Of a stretch of 64,000 nucleotides of DNA, positions 34,288-44,445 are shown one piece after another. The stretch spans positions 21,345,823-21,409,822 of the forward strand of contig JASXTE010000010.1 in NCBI GenBank assembly GCA_030280995.1. The letters are read 5' to 3'. The DNA is from Hemileia vastatrix (taxonomy: Eukaryota; Basidiomycota; Pucciniomycetes; Pucciniales; Zaghouaniaceae). The notes beneath the pieces are model-generated. The model had not been told where the DNA came from, did not search any database, and saw only the letters and a program-made list of their open reading frames with translations. The translations under genes were made by a program, and so were the position numbers. How positions within the stretch are numbered: the first letter of the stretch is position 1; every line of letters begins with the position of its first letter.

Positions 34288-36337
34288 GATATCTGGGACA
34301 ATGCAGTTTTTACCTGGGCAATAGGAAATAGAAAAAGAAATTCAGACAGAAATTCAGCCCACCTGGCTTGACACCTGGTTAACACTTTGGAAGACATAAA
34401 GTATTTCAAAGCATTATGGTCTGTTAAAATTTGAAAAGGACTATCTAAGCTGAGAAGAAAAGAGTGCCATTTTTTAAGACAATGAATAATAGCTAAAAGC
34501 TCTTTGTCATGAATTTCATAAATTAATTCTGGTGCAATGAGTTTGCGTGACTCAAAAGCAACAGGATGGACCAATTTTGTTTCAGGATTTAATTGGGAAA
34601 TGACCCCTGAAATAGAATAATCGCTCGCATCTGTCTTGACTATTGTCAAAGCAGAAGGATCAAAGTGTCAAAGAATTGGAGCTGTGGTGAACGCCTTCTT
34701 CAATGCTTCAAATTCCTTTCGTGCTGTGGGAGTAAAAACAAATGGAATATCTTTTCTAAGAAGAGAAGTAAGATTAGAAATAGTTTTAGAGTAATCTTTA
34801 ATAAATCTTCTATGGAAATTTTCAAAACCCAAAAATCCCTTGAGGGATTTAACGGATTTGGGCTCAGGCCATTCCAGGACCTTTTGGACTTTTTTGTCGT
34901 CCATGACTAATCCGTCAGTAGATAACGTGAAACCCAAAAAATCAATAGATTTAAGGTGGAATTGGCATTTATTGTGCTTGGCGTAGAGACCGTGGTCTCG
35001 AAGTCGATTTAGAACCTGTCGAACATGATGAATATGTTCATCTAGTGTCTTTGACAAAAATAAAATATCATCTAAATAGAGGACAACAAATTATTTGACA
35101 ACATCTTGAAATATGTCATTGACAAAAGTTTGAAAAGTAGATGGTGCGTTACACAATCCAAAAGGCATAACTAAATATTCAAAACTACCAAATCTAGTGC
35201 GCATTGCAGTCAGTGGTTCATGACCTTCCACAATGCAAATAAGATTGTAAGCGCCTCTAAGATTAATTTTAGAAAAGAAATTAGCACAATTGAAAAGGGT
35301 AAGAAGAAATGACATAGGAGAAACAGGATATGCATTCTTCTTAGTGACTGTGTTGAGCTTACTATAGTCAACACACAACCTAAGACTACCGTCCTTTTTC
35401 TTTACAAAAAGAACAGGGGAGCCGGTTGGAGATTTACTGGCTCTGATGAAAACTTTGGCTACATTCTCTGCAATGTAGTCTCAAAGAACTTGAGATTCGT
35501 CCTTCGACAAAGAATATACAGGACCTGCCGGAGGTACTGGACCTATTAACTCTATCTGATGGTCATAGGGTCGATGAGGTGGTAACTTATCGGCCTTGCG
35601 GATTGAAAAAACATCGAGGAAATCATGATACATTTCTGGTAGAGTTGATTTAATGGCTTCAACGTCAATTTGGTTGTCCTCATCTTCTTCGAGGGAAGAC
35701 CAGAATTGAGAGAGCATAATTTGATTACTTCGAGGCAATTTAAATCCTCTTTGAGTGAAGTCATTAAGCTAGAAGGGTTAGCCAATTGCTCATTTAAAGA
35801 AAGATCAGATGCTTGCAAGTCATCTGGAAGAGATTTGTCCTCTAGCAGGACGTTGTCAGGCGGGTTGTTTAACTCCCTATTGACCTGCATTGAAGAATTA
35901 GAAATATACTTAGTGCCTGGGGTGATCAATCGCCGCCTCCAACCAATTTCAGGATTTCAATGCATTAAAAAGTCATGGCCAAGAATGGTATCGTCCATCC
36001 TTGGGGTGTCCAAGACTGATAATTCCCACTTGAAGGGGGGAAAGTTTGGAAAGTTGAAAACCCATAAAACTTTTTTACTGACCCAATATTTGGGTTCCTC
36101 GAATTCGACCAAATAAATTGGAGTTTGATCAATATCTATAAATTTCAGCTGTAACTTCTTGGCAAAAGAAATTGAAGCTCCAGAGTCTATGAGACAACTG
36201 AAGGGGGTATCCTCCTTGAAAAGAATGAATCTCAAGCGATTTAAGGCAACTCCAGTCCTTAAGACATGGAGGTTCTGTGCACTGCGAGAGATAAGATATT
36301 TTGCTTTGCACACAAGTAAACTATCTACTAGTTTTTT
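34218..36337 (-). pseudogene. pol: Protease, reverse transcriptase and RNase H of copy B
   Basis: Minus strand. The protease has LIDSGAS, with an 8-residue deletion just after it relative to copy A. The reverse transcriptase has [13 protein letters not shown] and [13 protein letters not shown]. The YLDD catalytic region (about 35065-35090) is broken by a stop and reads LYLDDILFLSK. RNase H has KTDASDYSISGVISQ and LTDHNALKYF. Several frameshifts and stops occur near 35380, 35480 and 34660. Confidence 0.87.
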
Positions 36338-37515
36338 GACTTAGAACTAGTACCTTCTCTTTCCTTCAATTTTACACAATCTTCCAGCTTGTGCTTACCC
36401 CCACAATACATACATAACCCATTATCTGCTCGCCTCTTCCTCTCAGCTTCTTTAAGTTCCCCTTTAGGATCCAGTACTTTACTGATATTGCCTGGGGTTG
36501 AGCTTTTTGTTTGAGGTTTGTCCTTTCCCTTATTGGGTTTGGATTGAATCGAGGAGGATTGAGTTTTCTGTGGGTGTGAAGAAGGTCCCGATTTAAAATT
36601 TAGGCCTTGAGATTTGTTGGTGTATTGACGATGTTGAAGTCATCCTTGGTAAACGCTGTCAAGTTTGAGGGTTCAATCCATTAAATCAGTTAAAGTAGTC
36701 ATCTTCTGACCGTGAAGATTTAACTGTTGCAGAATTCTCAAAGGAAGACCTTTTTTGAAATGATACTTGAGGGCAGCATCATTCTAACCTACTCAAGTTT
36801 GAAGCGCTCTGAAGTTCGAGATATATTCAGAGGCTTTACCACTATCACTCATGTGAAGAAAATAAAGTTCAATTTCTTCATTTTCAGTTTCATAAGGGTC
36901 ACCGAACAACGTGAAGAGTTGGTCTTCGAACTTTTCCCAGTTATTAATAAGTAAGTGGGTTTCGGTCGAAGAGAGCATGAGAAGATAAGGTTTGAACCAT
37001 CTTGCTGCTTTTCCGGCTAGGAATGAAGAAGCGTAAACAACCTTTGATTGGTCGTTATTGAAGGTTAAAGGGTCATTATGGAACAGGAGCTTGCAGGTTT
37101 TCAAGAAGGGTCGCAATCTGTCTGGATGTTCTCCATCAAATTTATCACGAGATTTCATAGAAGGATTTTTGAATTTAAATCCCTCTGAAGACATTGAATT
37201 TGAAAGGGTCTTCATGAAAAGTCTCATGAAATCTTCCAGAGAATTAGATGGTCCAGGTTCTGAAGATTGACCAGAAGGGTGATTAGCAGGGGTGGATGGT
37301 GCCTCGTGCATTGTATCTTCTCCTTCTTCATCATCACTAGAATCATCAAAATCTTGTGGGATGTATTCTACAGATTGGACTGAATGTTGCCGTTCCCTAA
37401 AGTCGAGTGGCTCCAAGGAGTGAGTGCGGGAAACAGGCCATGTGGCTGTTGGCCTGCCTCTGGCGCAAGCTCTAGTAGTAGCGCCCGTAGGAGGAGTGCG
37501 TTGAACAGGTGCCAT
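36328..37515 (-). pseudogene. gag: gag of copy B
   Basis: It starts at the ATG 37515 with MAPVQRTPPTGATTRA, as in copy A. The frame is broken after FRALQT, where CGA has become TGA and, four codons later, TGG has become TAG. The C-terminal knuckle CMYCGGKHKLEDC and the slippery heptamer before TAG (36328-36330) are retained. Confidence 0.87.
36331..36337 (-). promoter_or_regulatory. Probable -1 frameshift heptamer, copy B
   Basis: Minus strand TCA AAA AAC TAG, identical to copies A and C, at the gag/pol overlap. Confidence 0.72.
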
Positions 37516-37534
37516 TTTAAGAATTTAGAGAAAA

Positions 37535-38270
37535 CGCACAAGGTCAATGATGTTCCTGTAAGTGAGATGAGGAGTTTAGAGACTTCTTTGAAGCACAGAG
37601 GAATGATTCCAGGAGGTGATTCGAAGATGACTCGAAGGAAGAACTACTGCTTCGAGTTATGTTTGAGAAGGAGTCTAATATAATTGAAAGGTAATATTAA
37701 AATTCTTAAGATCTCATGAAGGGTTGGAAACTCAACAATCAAAGATTTAGGATTTAGAAATGATTATTGAGAAAATAAAGAAAGATACAATAAAAATGAT
37801 TTAGCTTAAAAGCTTTTACCACTATAAACTATAAATACGTTTTATAATTTAATTCTAAAGAATATTGAACCAAAAACCCAACCCCTTTTATATCCTTTAC
37901 TCCTCCTCCCATTGACCTTATACCCATCCACTATTCCGCACACCACAGACCATTAAAATACATCTGTTACACCTGGACCCTCCTCACTAACATCTGTTAA
38001 CCCCTTAATCCTCCACTAACCATTCCGTCCATGCTCACTACCCCTTAATAACCCACAGACATTTCATAAACCTTTTAATGTACTATTAAATTAACTATTG
38101 CGCTGTGCATTGCTTATTGAGAAAAAGACTAAGACACACTATTGAGAGACTGACTAATTTAGATTTAGAGTTTAGGCTAGCGCGGTTGAATAGCTAGTAC
38201 ACAAAGGAAAGTCGCAGTTGCTATGGAGAATTGCTTTCTGCGCTTGGAGTATGGATTTGAGCCTCTTATT
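37535..38270 (-). repeat. 5' LTR of copy B, first part (before H1)
   Basis: It starts at CGCACAAGGTC; the terminal 17 bp of the LTR and the whole gag leader are missing, so there is no primer binding site. It runs to ATT at 38268-38270, where Harbinger H1 is inserted. The remainder is 44348-44399. Confidence 0.88.
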
Positions 38271-38354
38271 AGGGGGTATCAATGTTCAGGGATCTGCAAT
38301 TAGGGATCAGGAATTTTTTTTTCCGGGATCAGACATTATTAATTGCGGAAGATT

Positions 38355-38386
38355 CTTATCCACTAGCCACGGGGCTAGTGGATAAG
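38355..38386. repeat. Subterminal hairpin of H1
   Basis: CTTATCCACTAGCC (38355-38368) and its exact complement (38373-38386) around ACGG: a 14-bp stem with a 4-nt loop near the transposase end. It may be a transposase recognition or cruciform site. Confidence 0.65.
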
Positions 38387-38650
38387 GAATCCACGATAAT
38401 GCATTATCCCGCCTCTTATACCCCAATTTCCATTCCTAATTCCTGATCCCAAACTCATCTCATCCATGATGGATTTGCAAGAAAGTCACATGACTCATAA
38501 TTGCTGATGCCATCCTTAAGTCTTTCCTCACTCTATGCTACTTAATTTTGGTGGCAAACACTTAAGTTTTTTTTCTATCTACACACCCCAACTGCACATT
38601 TGGCGGTGAATTCCCACTTCCCTCATCACATAACCCTTCCACCGGCAACA

Positions 38651-40093
38651 ATGAAACACCTCTCTACTAGACGGCTACTTCACTCCACTATTAATGCCAT
38701 CACTTTAATTTTAGTTCTCTACTATAAATCTGACTCTGATTTGGAAGATGCTTTAGCTTATATGTGTTTTCTTTCCAAAAAGTGTTACATCATCACCAGG
38801 GGGCCAAATCTTTATCATGATCCCCGATATGATCTGGCCTCCATTCTCAACATTCCTCATTTAAACTTCACACAACTTTTTAGAACATCTCCCGATTCTT
38901 TCTTCAAACTTTATCAACTCATCTCCGATCATCCTATCTTCCATAACAATTCTCATAACAAACAGCGTAATCCTGCCATCCAACTTGTTGTTGCTATTTG
39001 TCGCTTTGGCTCAAATGGAAATGGTGCTGCCGTAAGACGTTTGGATAATCTATTTAATATAGGATATGGTACCGTGATATTATACACCAAGCGCTGTATG
39101 ATTGCTATCCTTTCCCTCAAGTCTCAAACTCTTGCTTGGCCAACTCCAGAACAGCGACTTGAATCCTCTCAAGTAATGCAAGCTGAAGGTTTCCCTGGCT
39201 GTATAGGTTTTGTTGATGGCACAACTATACCTTTGAGTCAAATGCCTGCTCATGATGGCAGCCATTATTTTGATTGCAAAAAAAGGTTTCTTCAAAATCT
39301 TCTCCAAGTTCTCATCTTTCACAATCTAACTTTTTATCTTCTTTCTAGAAACTCTATTGCCGTTCAACTTGTATGCAATGTCAATAAAAAATTTATTGCT
39401 TTTCACAGTGGCTGCCCTGGATCATGTCATGACTCTTCCGTCTTCCAAAGAATGTGGATTTCTCAATTCCCTGAATCATACTTTGACGAATCTCAGTACC
39501 TCCTTGCAGACTCAGCATATGCAAGTGGAAAGTACATTATACCTGCTTTTTGTGGTACAACTTCAGAAAATGACCCCAAAACTGCCTTTAATTATCACCT
39601 TGCACAATCAAGAGTACAAATTGAACATGATATAGGTATTTTAAAGGGACGATTCTCTAGTCTTTGGGAGCTCAGAATCCAATTTCAAAAAAAATTGGAG
39701 ATCAAAACTGAAAATCATTGGATCTTGACTTGCGTAATACTCCACAATATTCTAGCTGATTTAAAGGATGAGTGGAATGATCTTTATGAAGAAGAGGATC
39801 CTGAACCACCACCGGCACTCCCCTCCCTTGATTCACAAATCATTCAATCAACTGGCATACGCTCCATTATAATGCGAATTACTCTCCAACATTTCACTTT
39901 GCAATGCTTTTTTTCTAATTTTAATGTTTTCATACTTTCCAAATGTCATCTTTGTGTACTTTATTCAATTGGTTTAGTATTTTGGTTTGTTGCATATTCA
40001 TTTTTTTTTTTTGAATTTACGGTGAATATCTTTTTTTTGGATGGCTCATTGGTTTTCTTTCACCAGCTCAACATGAAATCGCATATTTTCTGA
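38651..40093 (+). CDS. PIF/Harbinger DDE transposase of H1
   Basis: Cuts and joins the element ends. The start is taken at the first ATG (38651). A 63-nt intron (39286-39348, GTTTCT...TTCTAG) should be removed; being a multiple of three without stops, it can be misread as coding. The intron position equals that of H2. Catalytic residues are D in IGFVDGTTIPL, D in LADSAY and E in VQIEHDIGILKGRF; the GSCHDS motif is present. The homologous H2 protein ends soon after TLQHF, whereas here the frame runs on into Phe-rich sequence to 40093, probably after a small indel near 39900. Whether it is active is uncertain. Confidence 0.85.
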   Translation: MKHLSTRRLLHSTINAITLILVLYYKSDSDLEDALAYMCFLSKKCYIITRGPNLYHDPRYDLASILNIPHLNFTQLFRTSPDSFFKLYQLISDHPIFHNNSHNKQRNPAIQLVVAICRFGSNGNGAAVRRLDNLFNIGYGTVILYTKRCMIAILSLKSQTLAWPTPEQRLESSQVMQAEGFPGCIGFVDGTTIPLSQMPAHDGSHYFDCKKRFLQNLLQVLIFHNLTFYLLSRNSIAVQLVCNVNKKFIAFHSGCPGSCHDSSVFQRMWISQFPESYFDESQYLLADSAYASGKYIIPAFCGTTSENDPKTAFNYHLAQSRVQIEHDIGILKGRFSSLWELRIQFQKKLEIKTENHWILTCVILHNILADLKDEWNDLYEEEDPEPPPALPSLDSQIIQSTGIRSIIMRITLQHFTLQCFFSNFNVFILSKCHLCVLYSIGLVFWFVAYSFFFFEFTVNIFFLDGSLVFFHQLNMKSHIF

Positions 40094-41158
40094 AATTGCA
40101 TATTTTGTCAGTGATTTTTTTTTCATTCATCCCTCATATCCTTTTCCTATTCTCCTCCAACATCCCTTAAACAATTTGGTTTCATTCATTTTGTCATCTC
40201 ATCTCTCCAGGTAAGTCATTTTATCCATTTTTTTTGATTTTTTGATTACTAATTATATTTTTTTTTGTTTTTTCTGTTTATTTTATTTTTTTTATCAAAA
40301 TTTTTTTTGTAAGTGGTTATTTTGGATTTCAATGGTATAATTAACCTTTTTTTTCTCTCCCTCTTTACTTTCTTTTTTAGCTCCATCACCCTACTCTTCA
40401 TCCCTCCTTGGCATGGTCATTATCCCCCCTTTCCCTAATTTCACTTTTTTTTGGCTCCATTTCATTGAAACACATACATTGCACATTTTTTATGCATTTC
40501 ACTTACTCCATATTCAATTTCCCCACAATTCCAACATCAATCTTTCTCACTCTATTTTTCCTACTTTTCAATCAAGGTAAGTTTCATCTCCTTTTTTTCA
40601 TGCCTATATGATATCTCATTCCTTTTATGAAAACTTCATACTTAAATATATGTATGACTCTTATCTGGATAACAGTGAACTTATAAAACTCCTTTTGATC
40701 TCATCTTCATTACCACTTTTCAAGTTTTTGTAAAATTTTGAAAATCAGACTCGGAATTAGGGTTAGTTTTATTCAAATCTAATGTTCTTTTTACTGAAGA
40801 TTCTCCCGAAGGCTACCTTTCATTTCCTACAAACAGATTTGAATTTGATTTAGTGGTTGCTGAGATATTGACTGTTAAAGTTGAGCCTTTTTTTTCCCAA
40901 TTTAAATTTTTATTTCATTTTTTTATGTAACAAATTAGGGTTAGGTTTATTTAAATCACATATCCTTTAACTGAAGATTCTACTAAAGCATATCTTTCAT
41001 TTCCCTCAAACAGGTTTGAATTAGGTTCAGTGGTTGCTGAGATTTTGACTTTTGAAGTTGAGCCTTTTTTCCAAATTTCACTTGTCTTATTTCACATTTT
41101 TATATTGCATATTTAGAGGATAAGGATTCTGAAACTCTTATATGATTATTATCTAGAA
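40094..41158 (+). other. Intron-like and duplicated sequence between transposase and dioxygenase
   Basis: T-rich, with several AGGTAAGT-type donor sites (about 40211, 40574) and TTTTAG acceptors, suggesting non-coding or short 5' exons of the dioxygenase gene. 40752-40925 and 40930-41085 are a diverged tandem duplication of about 170 bp (shared TTAGGGTTAG, TACTGAAGATTC, GTGGTTGCTGAGAT, GTTGAGCCTTTTTT). Related sequence recurs at 44800-45000. Confidence 0.5.
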
Positions 41159-41785
41159 ATGTATTCTTTGCTCAAGAATATCACTAAAGCTCAAAAAGAT
41201 GAAGATTTTCGCTTATGGGACACTCTACCTTCCTTTAACTCTTTTCTTGCTTTTTGACTCAAAAAGCTCTGTAATAAAGCATTTGAAGAAAATCATGAAC
41301 TTGCAACCAAAGTTGGAATACCGAATTGGTGTGACTCCGAATGGAAAGATATCAGCCACAAATATCTTTTATTCTCTAATGTTATTATCACTTATTCTGG
41401 ATTCCACAATAGGATTCATATTGATAGGAATGATGCCAATTTTCTTACTTTTGGTATATTCTCATATATCAAACCGATTACTGGGCAACCAATACCATCT
41501 CCAGCTAAAATCAAAGGACTTGGTTTATATTTTCCAGACCACCGGTGCATCATTGATTTTGGTTTGGGAAATGGTATCATCGAAACTATTTGGAATTCTT
41601 CTAAGGATAATCATTAAACGACCAAAGCTCCTCCTGGTTTGGAATCCTGTCAAGATTTAACACATTTTGGTTGCTCATTTCAAATCAGTCATAAGTTGAT
41701 TCATAGAATCAATAAGTTAAAGAAAGAAGGTAAAGTTAATCAATTTAAAAAAACTTTATTTAGATCCAAAAAGTATGGCGATTAG
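41159..41785 (+). pseudogene. Tet/JBP-like 2-oxoglutarate/Fe(II) dioxygenase, degraded
   Basis: The frame from ATG 41159 gives LLKNITKAQKDEDFRLWDTL, a TGA (41255), then ELATKVGIPNWCDSEW, a core with HID (41417-41425; the H-x-D iron pair), TFGIFSYI, PSPAKIKG, FPDHRCIIDFGLGNGIIETIWNSS, a second His (41612-41614) and, after TAA (41615), THFGCSFQI. The order and spacing fit fungal Tet-like oxygenases, enzymes that oxidise methylated bases in DNA. It ends at TAG 41785. The N-terminal region seen in the second copy (62780-64000) is missing. Both copies share the same TGA. Family assignment is from motif memory; another 2OG oxygenase is possible. Confidence 0.7.
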
Positions 41786-42079
41786 AGTTGTCATCGAAAA
41801 TTCTATATTTTTTCATAAATTTTTAGTAAATATTTTTTATGTATCAATTTCCTCAACTAAAGTAATGGGCCAACAACCTTGTGTTGTATAAAAGGTAATT
41901 ATGATAACATTTATTTGTTTCATGGGGTTCCTCTAGCTTATACCTGTGGAAAGTCCCAAACTTTTGTTTCTAGACTTGGTCTGCATTTTGGCTTGAGGGA
42001 TTGTCATTACTTTAAACTAGGGAAAGTGATATATATTAGATATTTATTTAATAATTTATGTAATAATATTAAATTTAGA
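41786..42079 (+). other. Conserved dioxygenase 3' flank
   Basis: 41820-42080 recurs inverted at 62400-62660 and partly at 45825-45900 (AAGTAATGGGCCA). A 67-codon open stretch (41879-42082) contains VPLAYTCGKSQTFVSRLGLHF and its counterpart is also open at 62390-62599. It could be a terminal exon or a conserved UTR. Confidence 0.4.
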
Positions 42080-42500
42080 TGACTTTCACCCCTTACTTCA
42101 ATAAAATTCAGGGGGGGTATTGCCAAATTTTCAAATCTGACATGTGAAATTGATGACTTATAAAAATTTTGGTGATACCCACCCCTAGCTTCAATAAAAT
42201 GCAGGGGAGAGTATTGCCAATTTTTTAAAACAGATATAGAATTTTTTTGACTTGTAAATTTTTTGGTGAAATTGTTTTGGTGATACCCATCCCTTACTTC
42301 AATAAAATCCAGGGGGGGTATTGCCAAAATTTCTTATAAGACTAGTGAAATTCTTGACTTGTAAGAATTTTGGGGATACCGGTAAAATGCAGGGGGTAGT
42401 AAAGCCAAATTTTCATATAAGACTTTCAAGATTCATGACATGAAAGAATTTTTGTGATACCCACCCCTTACTTCAAAAAAATACAGGGGTGGGAGATTGT
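42080..42500. repeat. Array of short palindromic MITE-like units
   Basis: About five units of 80-110 bp, each starting CAGGGGGGTATTGCCAAATTT and ending AATTTTGGTGATACCCACCCCT, so each is an inverted repeat. The ends resemble the H1 TIR (AGGGGGTATCAA). The same array is present, inverted with its neighbours, at 61970-62400. Confidence 0.65.
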
Positions 42501-42646
42501 CAAATTTTTAAAGGAGACATGAAAATTTTATCTAAAAAAAGAATATTTAACATTAAAATACGAAATTTCAAGAAATACAGAAAATAATTGTAAAATTTAT
42601 GTACAAATAAATATGAACACATGAAGTGTGAAAGAAATAAAAGAAA

Positions 42647-43996
42647 CTAGTCAACAAAAAATTTCATTAAATGTTCTATTTCTTCAACAGATTTGTTTGC
42701 TTTAATGCATTCGATCAAGAAATCTTTCTTTTTAGAACTTTCTTGAAGATCATGCTTATACTTCATCTGTTCCATTAAGTTTTGATGCTCAAGTGTTTTT
42801 TCCTCTTTTTTGGATTTTTCAATACTAAGAGTTAACTCAAACTTCTTCTCCTCCAAATCTTGGACCCGATCATCCTTCCGTAAGGAGAGCTCGTACTTCC
42901 TCTCTTCCAAATCTTGTACTCTGTCATCCCTCCTTAAAGAGAGCTCGTATTTCTTCTTTTCAAAGCTTAGAGTCTCTTTAGCAATTTCCACTTGTTCTAG
43001 AGTGAGAATAAAAATTAACATAAAGTAGAAGAAAAGCAGTGTAAAGTGATAAGAGGTATGATATCACTTACCAGCATCACGTTTCTCTAAAAACTGTTCC
43101 ATCGAAGAAAAAGGTGTTTGTGATGAAGTATCACTTTTTCGTCTTCTTTGGGAGATGAAATTTAGACTACTTGAAGCCCTTTGCTTTTTGTTCAACGTAG
43201 CATTTTCCTCCTCATCATTGTCACTAGCTTCAGACTCAGTTGATTGAGGATCCTGGGTTTGTTCATCAGCCTTTTAAGAAATAAGAAAAAGATAAGTAAA
43301 TAAAAAATAGAAAAGATAAGATTAAAGGAAAAAGAAACAGACCTGAGTTAGATTTGGTTGGGTTAAATCACCTATAGGATCTACAGAAAAGCTATCTAGA
43401 TATGTCTCATTCAAATGAGGGGAGGCTTGAGTGGAGGAAGAGGATGGGAAAAGATTTGCTTCAACATCATGTTCAGGGATAGGATCTTCTCCATCCAACA
43501 TGTTTACAGGATTAAAATCGGCTCGCTCTCCAAAAATTGCATCCATCTCTTTAAAGTAAGGACATAAAGAATCAAGTTTATCGTCTATGGATTTTATGCC
43601 CTTAGTTATATTGTTGTCGGTAATCCCAAAACCAGTGGAAGATGAAAGAGCCTTTGCCTTCTTGTATTTTGCTTGGTAATGCTTGAAGCGTTCAGACATC
43701 TGTTTAGGCAAAAGATCAATCCTTCCCTTGGTCTTAGTGCGTAATTCATTTGCCATTAGAAGATAGCCATTAACTTTTGATGCGGGAGGCCGTCCTACTT
43801 TAGTGGCATACTCAGTACCAAAACAAGAATCATAGTTAGATTTGGTTTTCAGCCAGTTGATAAGAATGAGATGTTCATCTTTTTTTAATTGAACGGTCTT
43901 TGATTTCTCAGCTGAGCGGGGAAAAGAGGAAGTAGTGGGAATTGAAGAACAACTGGGTGATGGCTGCCTTTGAGAAGATCTAGGATGACAAGGCAT
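42647..43996 (-). CDS. Harbinger ORF2: Myb/SANT-like DNA-binding protein, three exons
   Basis: Exons 43996-43343, 43270-43072 and 42996-42647, joined by GT-AG introns, give an open frame of 400 residues. The N-terminal third (about residues 35-150: LKKDEHLILINWLKTKSNYD, MSERFKHYQAKYKKAK, TGFGI) looks like the Myb/SANT-type trihelix domain of Harbinger partner proteins, which bind the element ends and bring in the transposase. It is followed by LCPYFKEMDAIFGERADFNP. The third exon is a charged coiled coil made of 18-residue repeats (RKYELSLRKDDRVQDLEE), 2.4 copies here. It is convergent with the dioxygenase gene. This copy appears intact. Confidence 0.8.
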
Positions 43997-44331
43997 GTTA
44001 TTATAAATGAAGATGAAAAGGAGAAGAAACAAGCAGATGAGATAGCGAGATGAAAAGGAGAAGAATCAAATAGATGAAATGGGGAGAAATTCTGAGCGGA
44101 TAGAATGAACAGGATGGGATGAGAATGGAAGTGCGCAGAAAGGTAGAAGGCTGGGATATCCAGAAAGTTGTCCAAGATGTGGTTATCAAATATTGAGGAT
44201 AAAAATGTCAGATAAGAGGTGAAAATTGACACGTAAAGTGTCTAATAACCCAATTATTAGCAAAAATAATTGCGGAAGATAATTGGGGTATGCAGATTAT
44301 TTTCCGCAATCAATTTAATTGCGGATCGGTC
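43997..44331. other. H1 right subterminal region
   Basis: Promoter side of ORF2. It contains repeated AATTGCGGA words (44270-44325), matching the left end, which may be transposase or ORF2 binding sites. Confidence 0.5.
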
Positions 44332-44347
44332 AACATTGATACCCCCT

Positions 44348-44399
44348 ATTATTGATTTAATGAGCTGCTTTTGCCTCGAGTGTCACGTGGCGTGTGACA
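44348..44399 (-). repeat. 5' LTR of copy B, remaining 52 bp
   Basis: It continues the LTR interrupted at 38270 and ends GGCGTGTGACA. It is followed by the target duplication GGACT (44400-44404). Confidence 0.9.
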
Positions 44400-44445
44400 G
44401 GACTTAATCTAGAGCTGTGCTGAAGTTAACCCTAACCCTAGAATA

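Larger units (their letters stand above)
38271..44347 (+). mobile_element. PIF/Harbinger element H1 with Tet-like dioxygenase cargo
   Basis: 6,077 bp, bounded by perfect 16-bp inverted repeats AGGGGGTATCAATGTT (38271-38286 and 44332-44347) and a 3-bp duplication ATT (38268-38270 and 44348-44350). The uninterrupted LTR at about 30700 shows the empty target. Contents: DDE transposase (plus), an intron-rich stretch, a Tet/JBP-like dioxygenase pseudogene (plus), a short-repeat array, and a Myb/SANT-like ORF2 (minus). Subterminal AATTGCGGA words occur at both ends. The dioxygenase is not part of the usual two-gene Harbinger set. Confidence 0.9.
29954..44399 (-). mobile_element. Chromovirus copy B, full length, with Harbinger H1 nested in its 5' LTR
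   Basis: Minus-strand order: 5' LTR (44399 down to 37535, split), gag, pol with chromodomain, purine-rich spacer, opposite-strand accessory gene (plus), 3' LTR (30755-29954). GGACT flanks both outer ends (29949-29953 and 44400-44404), a perfect target duplication that proves the two halves around H1 belong together. The leader between LTR and gag, with the primer binding site, is deleted. Confidence 0.92.

Noticed and set aside
39286..39348. 21 extra residues in the H1 transposase as a true insertion
   Set aside because: The segment starts GT, ends TTCTAG and sits exactly at the H2 intron position; it is an in-frame intron.
41199..41660. 153-codon hydrophobic open frame (looks like a membrane protein)
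   Set aside because: It is the +1 shadow of the Tet-like frame; the dioxygenase reading explains conservation with the second copy better.
44425..44442. Telomere-like TTAACCCTAACCCTAG
   Set aside because: Only two units, flanked by transposons; too short to call an interstitial telomere.
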